Positions 41,449-50,413 of a stretch of 64,000 nt of DNA are shown one piece after another (the first letter of the stretch is position 1; every line of letters starts with the position of its first letter). Source of the DNA: Spirosoma sp. 48-14 (GTDB lineage Bacteria > Bacteroidota > Bacteroidia > Cytophagales > Spirosomataceae); contig NZ_MKUD01000045.1 in the NCBI RefSeq assembly GCF_001898575.1, positions 378,187 through 442,186 of the forward strand, written 5' to 3'. The translations under genes were made by a program, and so were the position numbers. The notes under the pieces were generated by a model. The model was not told the DNA's origin. It searched no databases and saw only the letters and a program-made list of their open reading frames with translations.

Positions 41449-42549
41449 TCAAGAAGCTACCGGCTTCTCATAGGCTGATAATGATTTGATCAAGGCAGCA
41501 CTATGAAGAAATATGTCATCAATGCTGCTGATCTCATAGCGTTGTTCTGCTTTGTTTTCATCGAAAAGCGTGATCGACTTTTTGCTTCCATTTAGGTGAA
41601 GTCGACAGATCGGTTTCCGGTTATTATCATCAAGCAGAATCGCAAAATAAGACTGGGCATCACGGTGCACAATTCTGTTAGCATCGATTGTGTTTCGGAG
41701 AATAGCCCTAACTATGTAGAAGCCTTCTAGCTCTTCTTGGGTTGTGATAATAGTAGATCCTTTCTTTTCTTCCGCAGGGGGTAAATTCGGCGATTCTATG
41801 GTAACTGGCTTAAGTACTACTTTCTCTTCCTGGTCCAAAGCACTCTTTAGGCGATCTGTTATTTGATCGGAAAAAGTATGCTGAAAAGACTTGCGCACCA
41901 GATTTGTGAAATAGTCCATCATTTTCGCAGTAAGCTGACCCCCGTATACCTGTTTAGCAAAGTGACGGACAAATGGATCAGATGGGCTTGATAACTCCTG
42001 CTGAATCAGAGCTCTTATTTCACTCGTATATTTAAGTTCGCTAGCTGTCGAAATTATTGTTTCAACGTCAAAATAGGGCTTACTGAATTTCTTTAATTCT
42101 TCTACCTGGTTATCTCGAAGATCGAGCATATTAATCTCTAAAAATGGTTTCTCATCCATTTTGTTGGGTTCAACCAGATCGGTATAGAAACGATAGACAA
42201 TCCCGTTAGTTAGAATACCAAATCTGGCTTTTGTAACGTGGAAATAACGTAGTAGCTGATTATCATGTAGAGTAAGTGACTGTTTCCAGTGCTTACATTC
42301 TATTAGCATACACGGCTCAGGTTTACCATTGATTTCACGCATGATCGCGTAATCAACTTTTTCTCCTTTCTTGGTACCAATGTCGGAAATAAACTCAGGT
42401 ACTACCTCAAATGGATCAAATACATCGTATCCAAGTGTAGTTAGGAAGGGCATTATTAAAGCCGTTTTGGTAGCTTCTTCGGTAAGGATTGAGTCTTTTA
42501 ACCGTGTAACTCGATCTCCGAGCTGCTTAATCTGATCTTTAAAATCCAT
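41449..42549 (-). CDS. HsdR N-terminal-like (PD-(D/E)xK) nuclease-domain protein
   Basis: The 366-residue protein carries the N-terminal nuclease domain of type I restriction HsdR subunits: ATKTALIMPFLTTLGYDVFDPFEVVPEF, with Asp66 in VDYAIMR and Glu84-Lys86 in MLIECKHWKQ forming the PD-(D/E)xK site. The remaining half is helical and has a C-terminal domain with FAILLDDNNRKPICRLHLNGSKKSI. No helicase, specificity or methylase genes are nearby, so it is not a complete restriction system. Such stand-alone proteins are common in Bacteroidota and often of unknown role. It is 38 bp downstream of the preceding gene. Confidence 0.82.
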   Translation of the reverse strand: MDFKDQIKQLGDRVTRLKDSILTEEATKTALIMPFLTTLGYDVFDPFEVVPEFISDIGTKKGEKVDYAIMREINGKPEPCMLIECKHWKQSLTLHDNQLLRYFHVTKARFGILTNGIVYRFYTDLVEPNKMDEKPFLEINMLDLRDNQVEELKKFSKPYFDVETIISTASELKYTSEIRALIQQELSSPSDPFVRHFAKQVYGGQLTAKMMDYFTNLVRKSFQHTFSDQITDRLKSALDQEEKVVLKPVTIESPNLPPAEEKKGSTIITTQEELEGFYIVRAILRNTIDANRIVHRDAQSYFAILLDDNNRKPICRLHLNGSKKSITLFDENKAEQRYEISSIDDIFLHSAALIKSLSAYEKPVAS

Positions 42550-42587
42550 TTTCTTTTGAAGGTTTAGGAAGGTTTGGTTGAATTATT

Positions 42588-43721
42588 TTATTCTACAAGC
42601 GCCAGTCGGTTTCCTGATTCACCGCATTCCATACGATAGGTCTTGCCTTTCATTTCTATGGTTTTCCCACAGGGGCAACAAGTAATTGAATTTTTTTCTT
42701 TTACCTCATGAATCCGACCGAGGTTATCAGTCGCGCTATAATATCGAGTACATAAATCACATCCCTCACTGCCTTTCATTATTGTAAGGTCTCCATTAAT
42801 ACCTGTTAATGTACTCACAACTTTCCCCTGACGGCCTATAGTGGGTTTCACCAACTGTGGACAGGAAGTAGTGTAATTGATTTTCCTCGTGATTTCACCC
42901 TGTATAGCTAAAAAATTAAATACTTGGCCTTTTCGCTGTGATTTTGGGATTATAAATTCATTATCATGCGAACCTTTTTGTAAACCATCGGCGCTGAATC
43001 TTATTGAACTCCCATCTCCTCCAGTAGTTACTAAGGTAATTTTGCCAGTTTCGCAGTTAACCTCTTTAATGTCTAGAGTAAGCGGTACTTTCTGTTGTTC
43101 ATTGAGCGTAGGCGGATTTATAAGGAAACTAAAGTTCGTTTTTGGGCTTTGACATAAAATACTGGTAATGTAATTTCTTACATCAGCAATGGTTGTAAAT
43201 ATTCTGTATTTCTTGCCATTTAAAATATAATATTCTAAAGAGCTGTTTTCGTTGAAAATTATGATTGAATCAAGAAGAGAATTAATTTTCAGAAAACTAT
43301 TTAGCTGCTCTAAAGACGTTTTGCTTGACGAACTTCTTTCTGTAAATATTTTTGGTATTTCAAGCTCTTCAAAATGTTTCTGTATTAATTTTCCAATCAC
43401 TTTTGGATTGTATATGTTCTTGGCCCCACCTTTTTCAATAGTAGTTTTCAAAGATAAATTTTTTTCTAAATCTATACGGTAAAGTGTTGGCTCCAAAATA
43501 AATGTATGTTTACAATCTCTAGTATCTGAAACTAGAACATCACATAATTCACGTAAATTTTCTGGAAGCCTTCTTGCATCATCTTCATAATCAACGGCTA
43601 AAGAATCAAATAATCCAATTTTCATAATCGATCTTATCGGAACTCCATTATCATTGGTTCCTGTGCACATACTGGCAATAAGAGCTAATAAAATTATCAA
43701 GAAACTATAAAGTTTTTTCAT
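42588..43721 (-). CDS. Hypothetical lipoprotein with C-terminal cysteine cluster
   Basis: The 377-residue protein has an export signal with a plausible lipobox (IASMC, Cys19). The middle reads as beta-rich, possibly Ig-like (VPLTLDIKEVNCETGKITLVTTGGDGSSIRFS). The end has C-x2-C, ITCCPCG and a later Cys, arranged like a small zinc ribbon (DLCTRYYSATD, then CCPCGKTIEM). I do not recognise a family. It lies 13 bp after a four-helix membrane protein and is part of the long minus-strand run. Confidence 0.6.
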   Translation of the reverse strand: MKKLYSFLIILLALIASMCTGTNDNGVPIRSIMKIGLFDSLAVDYEDDARRLPENLRELCDVLVSDTRDCKHTFILEPTLYRIDLEKNLSLKTTIEKGGAKNIYNPKVIGKLIQKHFEELEIPKIFTERSSSSKTSLEQLNSFLKINSLLDSIIIFNENSSLEYYILNGKKYRIFTTIADVRNYITSILCQSPKTNFSFLINPPTLNEQQKVPLTLDIKEVNCETGKITLVTTGGDGSSIRFSADGLQKGSHDNEFIIPKSQRKGQVFNFLAIQGEITRKINYTTSCPQLVKPTIGRQGKVVSTLTGINGDLTIMKGSEGCDLCTRYYSATDNLGRIHEVKEKNSITCCPCGKTIEMKGKTYRMECGESGNRLALVE

Positions 43722-43734
43722 CCTAAAGCAAAAT

Positions 43735-44598
43735 TTAATTAGTTTGAAGAATTTCCATTTGCCTTGCTAAGCCTCTGCTTGCAATAAATCCTTGTGCGCC
43801 GTATGGTTGCCTAACAATTAAATTTGCTAGCTCATTATCAGTCAAAACTCCACAAGTTTCCAAGTAATAATACCCGTCGTTTCCCTTGAAAATTCTATGG
43901 TTTCCTGAAGAATCAGGCTGAACCTGAATAGTCATACCATCAGCAAAAAGCGGCTGCACAATCTTACCTGTCTTATCCTTAAAGGTCACCCCTCCTGATG
44001 AAATATATCTACTATACTCAGATTGAATCTTAAAATTGAACCGCGATGTATAAAGAAAATAACCAGTATAAGCTATATGGAGAATCGCACCAAGAAGGTA
44101 GCATACTAAAACAGCTCCTGCAATTGCATCTGTAGTCATATATGCGTCAAAGAAGAAGTAGAATTTAAGCACACCTGAAGCGATTATGAGGATATAAAAA
44201 ATATATGTATACATATTATATGTATTAATCTTCCTTCTCAAATCTTCTTTCATGACCTCACTATTAGCATTTACCATTTCATTTTTATGTCTGCAAATTT
44301 TATCATGCCATAAGTGCGATACAATTGCTAAGAATATATCAATAAATATTGCGGCTAAAATGGCTTGCCATAGTACACCTTGATCAATACCGTATATAGT
44401 CGGTATAATCTCCAATAATAGAATTGTAAAAAAAGCGAGCATCTGCGTTGGGTAACCTATCGTTTCAAACAAACCAGGCAAAACAACGCCACCAAATGTT
44501 CGCTTACTTTTTTTTGTGTAAAGCCAAAAGTTTTTAGTCTCTTTGGAAGGAACAAAATCTTGTCCAGGAGGAAAGTTAAATTGCTTGAAACTCAGCAT
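43735..44598 (-). CDS. Hypothetical four-helix membrane protein
   Basis: The 287-residue protein starts with a soluble segment (FNFPPGQDFVPSKETKNFW). It then has two hydrophobic helices near 50-95 (LAFFTILLLEIIPTIY, LWQAILAAIFIDIFLAIV) and a charged loop (KNEMVNANSEVMKEDLRRK). Two more helices follow near 130-190 (YIFYILIIASGVLKFYFFF, GAVLVCYLLGAILHIAYTGYF). A soluble C-terminal domain holds GGVTFKDKTGKIVQPLFADGM and DGYYYLETCGVLTDNELANLI. No known family is recognised. It sits between the T9SS-exported Ig protein and the cysteine-rich lipoprotein, 34 and 13 bp away. Confidence 0.6.
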   Translation of the reverse strand: MLSFKQFNFPPGQDFVPSKETKNFWLYTKKSKRTFGGVVLPGLFETIGYPTQMLAFFTILLLEIIPTIYGIDQGVLWQAILAAIFIDIFLAIVSHLWHDKICRHKNEMVNANSEVMKEDLRRKINTYNMYTYIFYILIIASGVLKFYFFFDAYMTTDAIAGAVLVCYLLGAILHIAYTGYFLYTSRFNFKIQSEYSRYISSGGVTFKDKTGKIVQPLFADGMTIQVQPDSSGNHRIFKGNDGYYYLETCGVLTDNELANLIVRQPYGAQGFIASRGLARQMEILQTN

Positions 44599-44632
44599 AG
44601 AGGATGATTTTTTAAGTGTTAGATAATATCTA

Positions 44633-47600
44633 CTAAAGCTTCAATATACGTCGAGTTATTTCGCCATTCTTTGATGTTTTCACTTTTAAAATATACAGTC
44701 CAGAAGGAAAACTATTCATCTTAAAGGCTTCGCTCTGCAAGGCATTAGACGCCTGTCTGAATACCTGTTCAATATGTTTACCTTCAGGACTGAAGAGTTG
44801 AATCGTAATTGATTGTGGCATGGGTGAACTCCAATCAACATACAACTCGCCATTGGTTGGATTTGGGTAGACGTTCAACGAAAGGGGCTCTGTCTGCGAT
44901 TGTGTGCCGAGTGGTGTTCGAACCAGTAGCGTATAGCTATTTAGTATATCTCCTGTTCCGCAAGCACTTTTTAGATTGGTGATCGCGTAGGTACGAGTAG
45001 CTGTTGGCCTTTCCCACTTCACATAGAGCGAATCTTTCGCGGTAATCTGTTGCCCACTCCAGTTATTGAAGGTCCAGGGCCCATCTCCACTCAGATAGAC
45101 GCGAATCGCTGTACTGTCTCCAGGATAGATTTCACCATCGCCAGAGAGACGAGCTGTTGATTTGGCAGAAACACGAACTTCAACAGAACTATTCAGGCTC
45201 TCACATTTATAGCTGTCGGTTTGAGTCACGTAAAAAGTAGCAACGTTAGCCTTAGCCGTGTTGGCGAAAACCTGTGTTGATGCCGGGCCTGAATGGTCAG
45301 CGTTTATGTACCACGTTAGCTGATTATCGGCAGTAGCTGAAATAGCAGAACTTGTTTGACCAATGCAAAAAGCGACGGGTGATACAACTTTAGGTGGATC
45401 AGGTAATTTACGAACTGTGTACGTGATGGAGGATGGTGTACTAACGCAAGTACCTGACTTCTGAGACACAGAGTAAGTAAATGTAGCTGGCTGAGTTGTG
45501 TTAGGTGTAGGCGCTGTATCGACTATGCCTGTAATGCCTGTCCCCTGCCACTGTAATCCAGTATTAGGAGACGCCGTGAGCGGATTGGCCTTTGCAAACT
45601 GGCAAACGATCTGATTCACAATAACGGTTGGTGGAGAGGGAGGAGCAACTACAGAAACGGAAACAGGCTGCCGTGCACTTTCGCAGTTGTTGTTATCTGT
45701 TTGGGTGACGTAGAAGGTAATTATAGTTGGTGATTCCGTAAAAAAGGCTGGTGAATTGCTTGAGGCTGTTCCCCCTGTTACTGACGTATACCACTTTATA
45801 TTAGAGCCACTGGCAGTTAAGGATTTAGGGACATCTCCAACGCAGTATCGTACAGAGTTGGCTACGGGATTGGCTGGAGCTGGTCTTATTAGCTGTTCTA
45901 CAAACGACTTAGGGCTTTCACATCCATTGACGGTCTGGGTAACGGAATAAGACTGTACACCTGTTGTTGAGGTGATTGGAGTAGGTATTCCAGATAGTTT
46001 ACCAGACTGGTCGTACCAGCTTAGATTCTGCCCTGTGGCCGTTAGAGGAATACCCGTTGCGTTCTGGCATATAGGAGCTGGGGGCTGTACGACTGGAGCC
46101 AGTGGAATCGGAAAGACAGTAGCTTTAACAGCAACTCGTGCACTTTCACAACCATCAACAGTTTGGGTAACATAAACAATCTGATCGCCAGAAGCCTGAT
46201 TATTTAATGTTGGAGGTTGCGTGGAGCCTGTTCCCCCTGTAGCCGTTGTGTACCATATTGGATTAGGTATAGAAGTTGAAAACTGCCCCTGTGCACCCTG
46301 GCATAACGTTAAATTACTGACTGATGGGGCCGATGGAGTTGGCTTCTGATAGACATTTATGGCTACTGAAGCGCTTTCACAGCCGTTTATTGTTTGAGTT
46401 ACCCAGTAACGACTGGATCGATCATTAGGCGGTATAGGGGCATTGGTTAGCGGTTGATTACTTCCATCATTGTACCACTTTAAGCTGGTGCCAGTTGCAG
46501 TTAGTTGGCTCAATGTAGTACCAGAACAGAAATATACGTCCGTGACCTTAGGGGAATCCGGGCGACTAATTATAAGCGATGTAGGAGCCGAATTAAGTGC
46601 ATCATTATAATTGATTGTTCCTGAAACAATGGGATTCTGAAAAACGATTTTGATGTAATACCCAGCTCCTGTCGCAGTATTTTGAGGAATTGTTGCGCTG
46701 ATTGGACTTGTTCTGCCACCAGTACCGATAACTTGTCCGTTGTCGAAGTTGCCATTTCTATCAGAAAGCAATACCTGGCAGATTGCATCTGATGGCAAGT
46801 TTCCATTTGTTGCAAAAGGGACTGAAATCGTTGTACCAGGACAGTAGCTTGCCGATAAGCTACTAGTAGTAATAACAAGTGGAGAAACCGTAATTTGAGT
46901 TGCACCATTTATCGTTTGACTTGTGCCGCACCCACTATCTTTAAAGCTTCTAATAAACGATCTGTCGTACGTCGTTGTCGAATAAATTGTTGGGTTGATG
47001 ACCAGCGAGTTAGTTGACGATGTAGATGTACGAACATACGTAGGGGCGAAAGCAGGCCCGTAATCGACAAAGGTGAATGAATAGGGCGGGGTACCTGTAA
47101 ATGTCAGTTGAACAGGAGCCTGGGCACCAGCGATGATGCTGCTAGTCCCTGAAATAGTAAGTGATGGGGCAGTCAAAAGGTTGATCGTACTGGTCGTACT
47201 AATTACTCCAGTAGCTGCACTGACTATCCGAAACTTATAAGCCCCTCCTACTAAACCATTGGGTATTGTAGCGTAGATTGGAGAGGTAGTACTAGATTCG
47301 TCCAGGTCTTGAACAATTGCTCCAGATGAATTGATCAACTGAACTTTAAATTGATCCCCAACTGGAAATACTCCCGTTGTTGAAAATGGAAAGGTCACAA
47401 CTGTCCCAGGGCAATAGCTACTTGTACCTACACTACCAGGAGCAATTGTTGGAGCAATAGCTTTGACGGTAAATTGGCTACTTGCACTTCCAATAACATC
47501 AGAAGTTAACCCTTGCGTGATGACTCGAACCCGGTAGATACCAGAAGGTGTAGTTGTGGGGATTGTTGCTTTAATTGATCGTACATCCCCCCGACTTGAG

Positions 47601-48166
47601 CTTGACTTTTCGTTGGCTGTATATTGATCCGTAGAATTTATCAAATCACTAATGAGGCTACCACTATTGTCCAGAAGTTGAACCTTAAACTTACCAGAAG
47701 CCAATACAGCAGGAAAGGCTCCCGCACCAGTGCGATAGGAAACAGTTATGTCTGATCCAGGGGCAATATCGGTAGCAACATTGGCACTAATTGTCGTGAT
47801 ACTTAAGGGCTTAACGGTTATTGTAACTGTTCCACTAATCGGTCCGGAAAAGTTTAAAATTTTGCTTTTGTCGACCACCATGCTGCTCAGCGGTCGTATG
47901 GTAAAATAGCCGGATGAGGTAATCGTTTTCGTAAGGCTTTCGGCTGGCGACACGATCTGAAATGATTGTGCCCCTCCACTTAACAATGCATAAATAGTAG
48001 CATCGCCAAATTGATTACCGGCCTGAAATACATTTCCGTCGAAGGCGTCGTTTGAACTGCCATTTGGATCAACATTGGACAGTGTCAAACTCTGTCCTGT
48101 CACTATGTTGAGGCTGGTTACTACCAAGCATATAGCCAGCCAAATTCGAATTGGTATTGGGTTCAT
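44633..48166 (-). CDS. Large Ig-repeat surface protein with type IX (Por) sorting domain
   Basis: The 1177-residue protein has a signal peptide (ends near TGQSL, residue 26). Several beta-sandwich domains follow in residues 100-560, each with YCPGTxxxxPFxTxGxxPxGD or a similar opening. Six Ig-like repeats span about 570-1040, recognised by W-Y-x(9-15) then YVTQTxxGCES endings. The last ~90 residues form the type A C-terminal sorting domain (LSLNVYPNPTNGELYVDW, then GLYILKVKTSKNGE and RRILKL). The type IX system would move it across the outer membrane and attach it to the surface. An adhesive role is likely by architecture. It lies in the unusual envelope run with OmpA and lipoproteins. Confidence 0.88.
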   Translation of the reverse strand: MNPIPIRIWLAICLVVTSLNIVTGQSLTLSNVDPNGSSNDAFDGNVFQAGNQFGDATIYALLSGGAQSFQIVSPAESLTKTITSSGYFTIRPLSSMVVDKSKILNFSGPISGTVTITVKPLSITTISANVATDIAPGSDITVSYRTGAGAFPAVLASGKFKVQLLDNSGSLISDLINSTDQYTANEKSSSSRGDVRSIKATIPTTTPSGIYRVRVITQGLTSDVIGSASSQFTVKAIAPTIAPGSVGTSSYCPGTVVTFPFSTTGVFPVGDQFKVQLINSSGAIVQDLDESSTTSPIYATIPNGLVGGAYKFRIVSAATGVISTTSTINLLTAPSLTISGTSSIIAGAQAPVQLTFTGTPPYSFTFVDYGPAFAPTYVRTSTSSTNSLVINPTIYSTTTYDRSFIRSFKDSGCGTSQTINGATQITVSPLVITTSSLSASYCPGTTISVPFATNGNLPSDAICQVLLSDRNGNFDNGQVIGTGGRTSPISATIPQNTATGAGYYIKIVFQNPIVSGTINYNDALNSAPTSLIISRPDSPKVTDVYFCSGTTLSQLTATGTSLKWYNDGSNQPLTNAPIPPNDRSSRYWVTQTINGCESASVAINVYQKPTPSAPSVSNLTLCQGAQGQFSTSIPNPIWYTTATGGTGSTQPPTLNNQASGDQIVYVTQTVDGCESARVAVKATVFPIPLAPVVQPPAPICQNATGIPLTATGQNLSWYDQSGKLSGIPTPITSTTGVQSYSVTQTVNGCESPKSFVEQLIRPAPANPVANSVRYCVGDVPKSLTASGSNIKWYTSVTGGTASSNSPAFFTESPTIITFYVTQTDNNNCESARQPVSVSVVAPPSPPTVIVNQIVCQFAKANPLTASPNTGLQWQGTGITGIVDTAPTPNTTQPATFTYSVSQKSGTCVSTPSSITYTVRKLPDPPKVVSPVAFCIGQTSSAISATADNQLTWYINADHSGPASTQVFANTAKANVATFYVTQTDSYKCESLNSSVEVRVSAKSTARLSGDGEIYPGDSTAIRVYLSGDGPWTFNNWSGQQITAKDSLYVKWERPTATRTYAITNLKSACGTGDILNSYTLLVRTPLGTQSQTEPLSLNVYPNPTNGELYVDWSSPMPQSITIQLFSPEGKHIEQVFRQASNALQSEAFKMNSFPSGLYILKVKTSKNGEITRRILKL

Positions 48167-48185
48167 ATCGGAACGGCTGTTTGTA

Positions 48186-49472
48186 TTAATGGGTGGCTAG
48201 TTTACTGTATTGACGTTTCATTTTGCCCGCTTTCAATAATTGTCTTATACCATTGACGATCAATCCACTGCTGACAGCCCCTCCACCGTATACGCCGTAT
48301 ATACCAGGTGTAGAATAGTCATTAAACGAAAGAGTAGTTGGCGGACCACCTCCAGATTGTTGCGTTAAGGTCTTCCAGAGATTATACTCTGCATTTAGGG
48401 AAGTTAGTTTGGCTGTATAATCATTGTAGCTATTCTGGAGCGTAGAATACCCTGCATAGCTAGCCCCTAAACCAAGTAAGCCCGCAGCAATCTGAGACCA
48501 CCCAGATAAACGGTGACGGCGTATCAATTTTACAGGATCTTCAAATTTTGTAAATACGGTTAATACCCCGTCAGTCTGTTTGAACGTGAGTCGTTTTTCA
48601 TTTCTGGAGAAGGTGAAACTGATGTCATTCTGCTTATCACTCGTTGTCGTGCTACGTCGGTAAAATCCCAGAGGAGCAACTTCATTTGTAGCTCTGGCAA
48701 TTTTCAGCCACTGTGAGTCCCAATTGATGATGAGCGTATCGGTAGCACTCCCCGTTTTAATAAATGGAATGAGTTTGCTGTTTATGGAACGACTTGGGCC
48801 CTGCTCCTGGGTAACAGTTGGCTTGGTAAGCTGGGCCATTCCTTCACCAGGCCGTAGAAAAGCCAGGCGAGTAATAAAGGTTCGCCATTTGCCATCGATG
48901 AGCTCAGCTTTTAATTCTGCTACTCGATGTACAGGCTGATATGCACTCTCAACCTGATTATGCTTACCTCTAAAGCTCGATGAGAAGAAGACTTTTATGT
49001 ACGGGTATTCCGGTCCATCGATAACCGCTGAAGTCAGTACCTGAGAAAAGAAAATAGTATTCGTATCCGCTTTGGTATAAAATAGATCCAGGTTACGTAG
49101 ATACCTGTCAACAACTAAATCGGCTGTGTTATCCGACGAGATGTGCCTGGGGTCTATGTCATCTTCAATAACCACCCCATCATTGTAGAAAATCTGATTT
49201 TGATTAGGCAGATAACTGTTCTGAGTGACAGAGTTTCGTTCTGACTCTGTAAGACTACTTGATGTAAGTGTGTTAAGCAGATCAAGGAGGTTATTAACTT
49301 TATTCTTCGCCTGAAAAATGATCTCATCGTTACGACGTTTCAACTGCGCACCCGTAGGTGCCTTTGTATTGCCGACGCTGGCGACATAGACTTTCTGAGA
49401 TTTTTTCTGAGCATAAGCGGATGATGCAAGCAGCCACATGCCCAATAACATTAGCGTAAAAAAGTATTTCAT
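48186..49472 (-). CDS. Hypothetical secreted protein, part of envelope operon
   Basis: The 428-residue protein has a signal peptide (cut near AYA-QKK, residue 21). Residues ~35-200 resemble a domain also found in the 401-residue protein encoded at 51724-52929: a KV-x2-LL/Y-L-N-x-LT/IT helix, then a Tyr- or Phe-ended segment and ISSD/VEV-like strands. Shared pieces are KVNNLLDLLNTLTSSSLTESE here and KVDEFVGYLNIITNKSLPTTE there. A hydrophobic stretch near 350 (AAGLLGLGASYAGY) and Gly-rich turns near 385-400 may be membrane-associated. Function unknown. It overlaps the preceding gene by four bases (ATGA). Confidence 0.65.
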   Translation of the reverse strand: MKYFFTLMLLGMWLLASSAYAQKKSQKVYVASVGNTKAPTGAQLKRRNDEIIFQAKNKVNNLLDLLNTLTSSSLTESERNSVTQNSYLPNQNQIFYNDGVVIEDDIDPRHISSDNTADLVVDRYLRNLDLFYTKADTNTIFFSQVLTSAVIDGPEYPYIKVFFSSSFRGKHNQVESAYQPVHRVAELKAELIDGKWRTFITRLAFLRPGEGMAQLTKPTVTQEQGPSRSINSKLIPFIKTGSATDTLIINWDSQWLKIARATNEVAPLGFYRRSTTTSDKQNDISFTFSRNEKRLTFKQTDGVLTVFTKFEDPVKLIRRHRLSGWSQIAAGLLGLGASYAGYSTLQNSYNDYTAKLTSLNAEYNLWKTLTQQSGGGPPTTLSFNDYSTPGIYGVYGGGAVSSGLIVNGIRQLLKAGKMKRQYSKLATH

Positions 49473-50413
49473 AGGCAGTTGCTGTAATAGTTTATCTGAC
49501 GCATTCCATCGCTACGACCATATCCCAGTGAGTATCCTTCTTTTGTGTAGGCATGATTGAGAATAAGCTTTTGCTCACTTGCTACCTGGCCATTTTGATA
49601 GATGCGATAAGTAGATGTTATGAGGTTATGCACCGGCATATGTTCTCCAAGGTCAGGCGAGGGAATGCCTCTCAGTAGTAACTGGGTCTTGTTCCAATAA
49701 GGCTTCGAGTCATAGCTATAAGCGTACTGAGACTTTCCTGAGGGAGATATAGTAGTCTGTAATGTCACTTGCCCTTCATTGTCGTATTCATAGGAAACCT
49801 GAGTACTATCTCGAAAAAGTCGGCTAACGATTTTCCCCTTCGTGATTTGCACCGACAACAGGTTCGAATTGGGCTCCTCATAGTTGATTAGCTTGCCTCC
49901 ATTATCAAATGTATATCGCTTAATCATGCCTTTCGACCCGTTTCGTTCTTCATAGGTTTTTAACTGGTTATTTTCATAGGTGTAGTTTCTGTAGCCAAGT
50001 TTGGCATTGGTCAAATTATCGTTGATAGCGATTTCCTGAATCAATCCATCCTGGTAAGTAAAGGCGTATCCTTTATTTTGTTGAACCAGAGTTCCATTAG
50101 GGGCCCTTGTGCTCGTCTGATCAATCTGCGAGAATAGATAATAGTCTGCTGTGTAGGTATAACTTTGATCTGTTTTGGAAAGTAGTTGGCCGTTTACCCA
50201 CTTCCGATAAGTGCTTTTTTCAACCAATCCAAATTTGTTGTAGTAATAGGTGGTTGTATCTCGTGCCCCTTCATTTATGGTTATAAGCTGATATATACGG
50301 CAAACGGCCGGTATGGCTGATTGAGGAACAGCTGGATCCTGATGACAACTAATAGTGCCATTGCATAGCATTAGCATACAGTAGAGAAGTCTGCGTCTGT
50401 ATAATTGCTTCAT
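49469..50413 (-). CDS. YD-repeat-like lipoprotein, part of envelope operon
   Basis: The 314-residue protein has an export signal with a lipobox-like TISC near residue 23. The mature part consists of YD/RHS-like repeats of about 20-30 residues: TTTYYYNKFGLVEKSTYRK, QSYTYTADYYLFSQID, YAFTYQDGLIQEIAINDN, YRNYTYENNQLKTYEERNG, KRYTFDNGGKLINYEEPN and VSYEYDNEGQVTLQTT. Such repeats form open beta structures on the cell surface. Both ends overlap the adjoining genes by four bases (ATGA), strongly suggesting translational coupling with the OmpA gene upstream and the secreted protein downstream. Confidence 0.72.
   Translation of the reverse strand: MKQLYRRRLLYCMLMLCNGTISCHQDPAVPQSAIPAVCRIYQLITINEGARDTTTYYYNKFGLVEKSTYRKWVNGQLLSKTDQSYTYTADYYLFSQIDQTSTRAPNGTLVQQNKGYAFTYQDGLIQEIAINDNLTNAKLGYRNYTYENNQLKTYEERNGSKGMIKRYTFDNGGKLINYEEPNSNLLSVQITKGKIVSRLFRDSTQVSYEYDNEGQVTLQTTISPSGKSQYAYSYDSKPYWNKTQLLLRGIPSPDLGEHMPVHNLITSTYRIYQNGQVASEQKLILNHAYTKEGYSLGYGRSDGMRQINYYSNCL

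Noticed and set aside
41449..42549. Complete type I restriction system
   Set aside because: Only the HsdR N-terminal nuclease-like domain is present; no helicase, methylase or specificity gene is in the neighbourhood.
49469..50413. Rhs/YD toxin delivered by the T6SS
   Set aside because: The protein is a short lipoprotein with about six repeats and no toxin domain or Rhs core, and it is coupled to an OmpA gene far from the T6SS.
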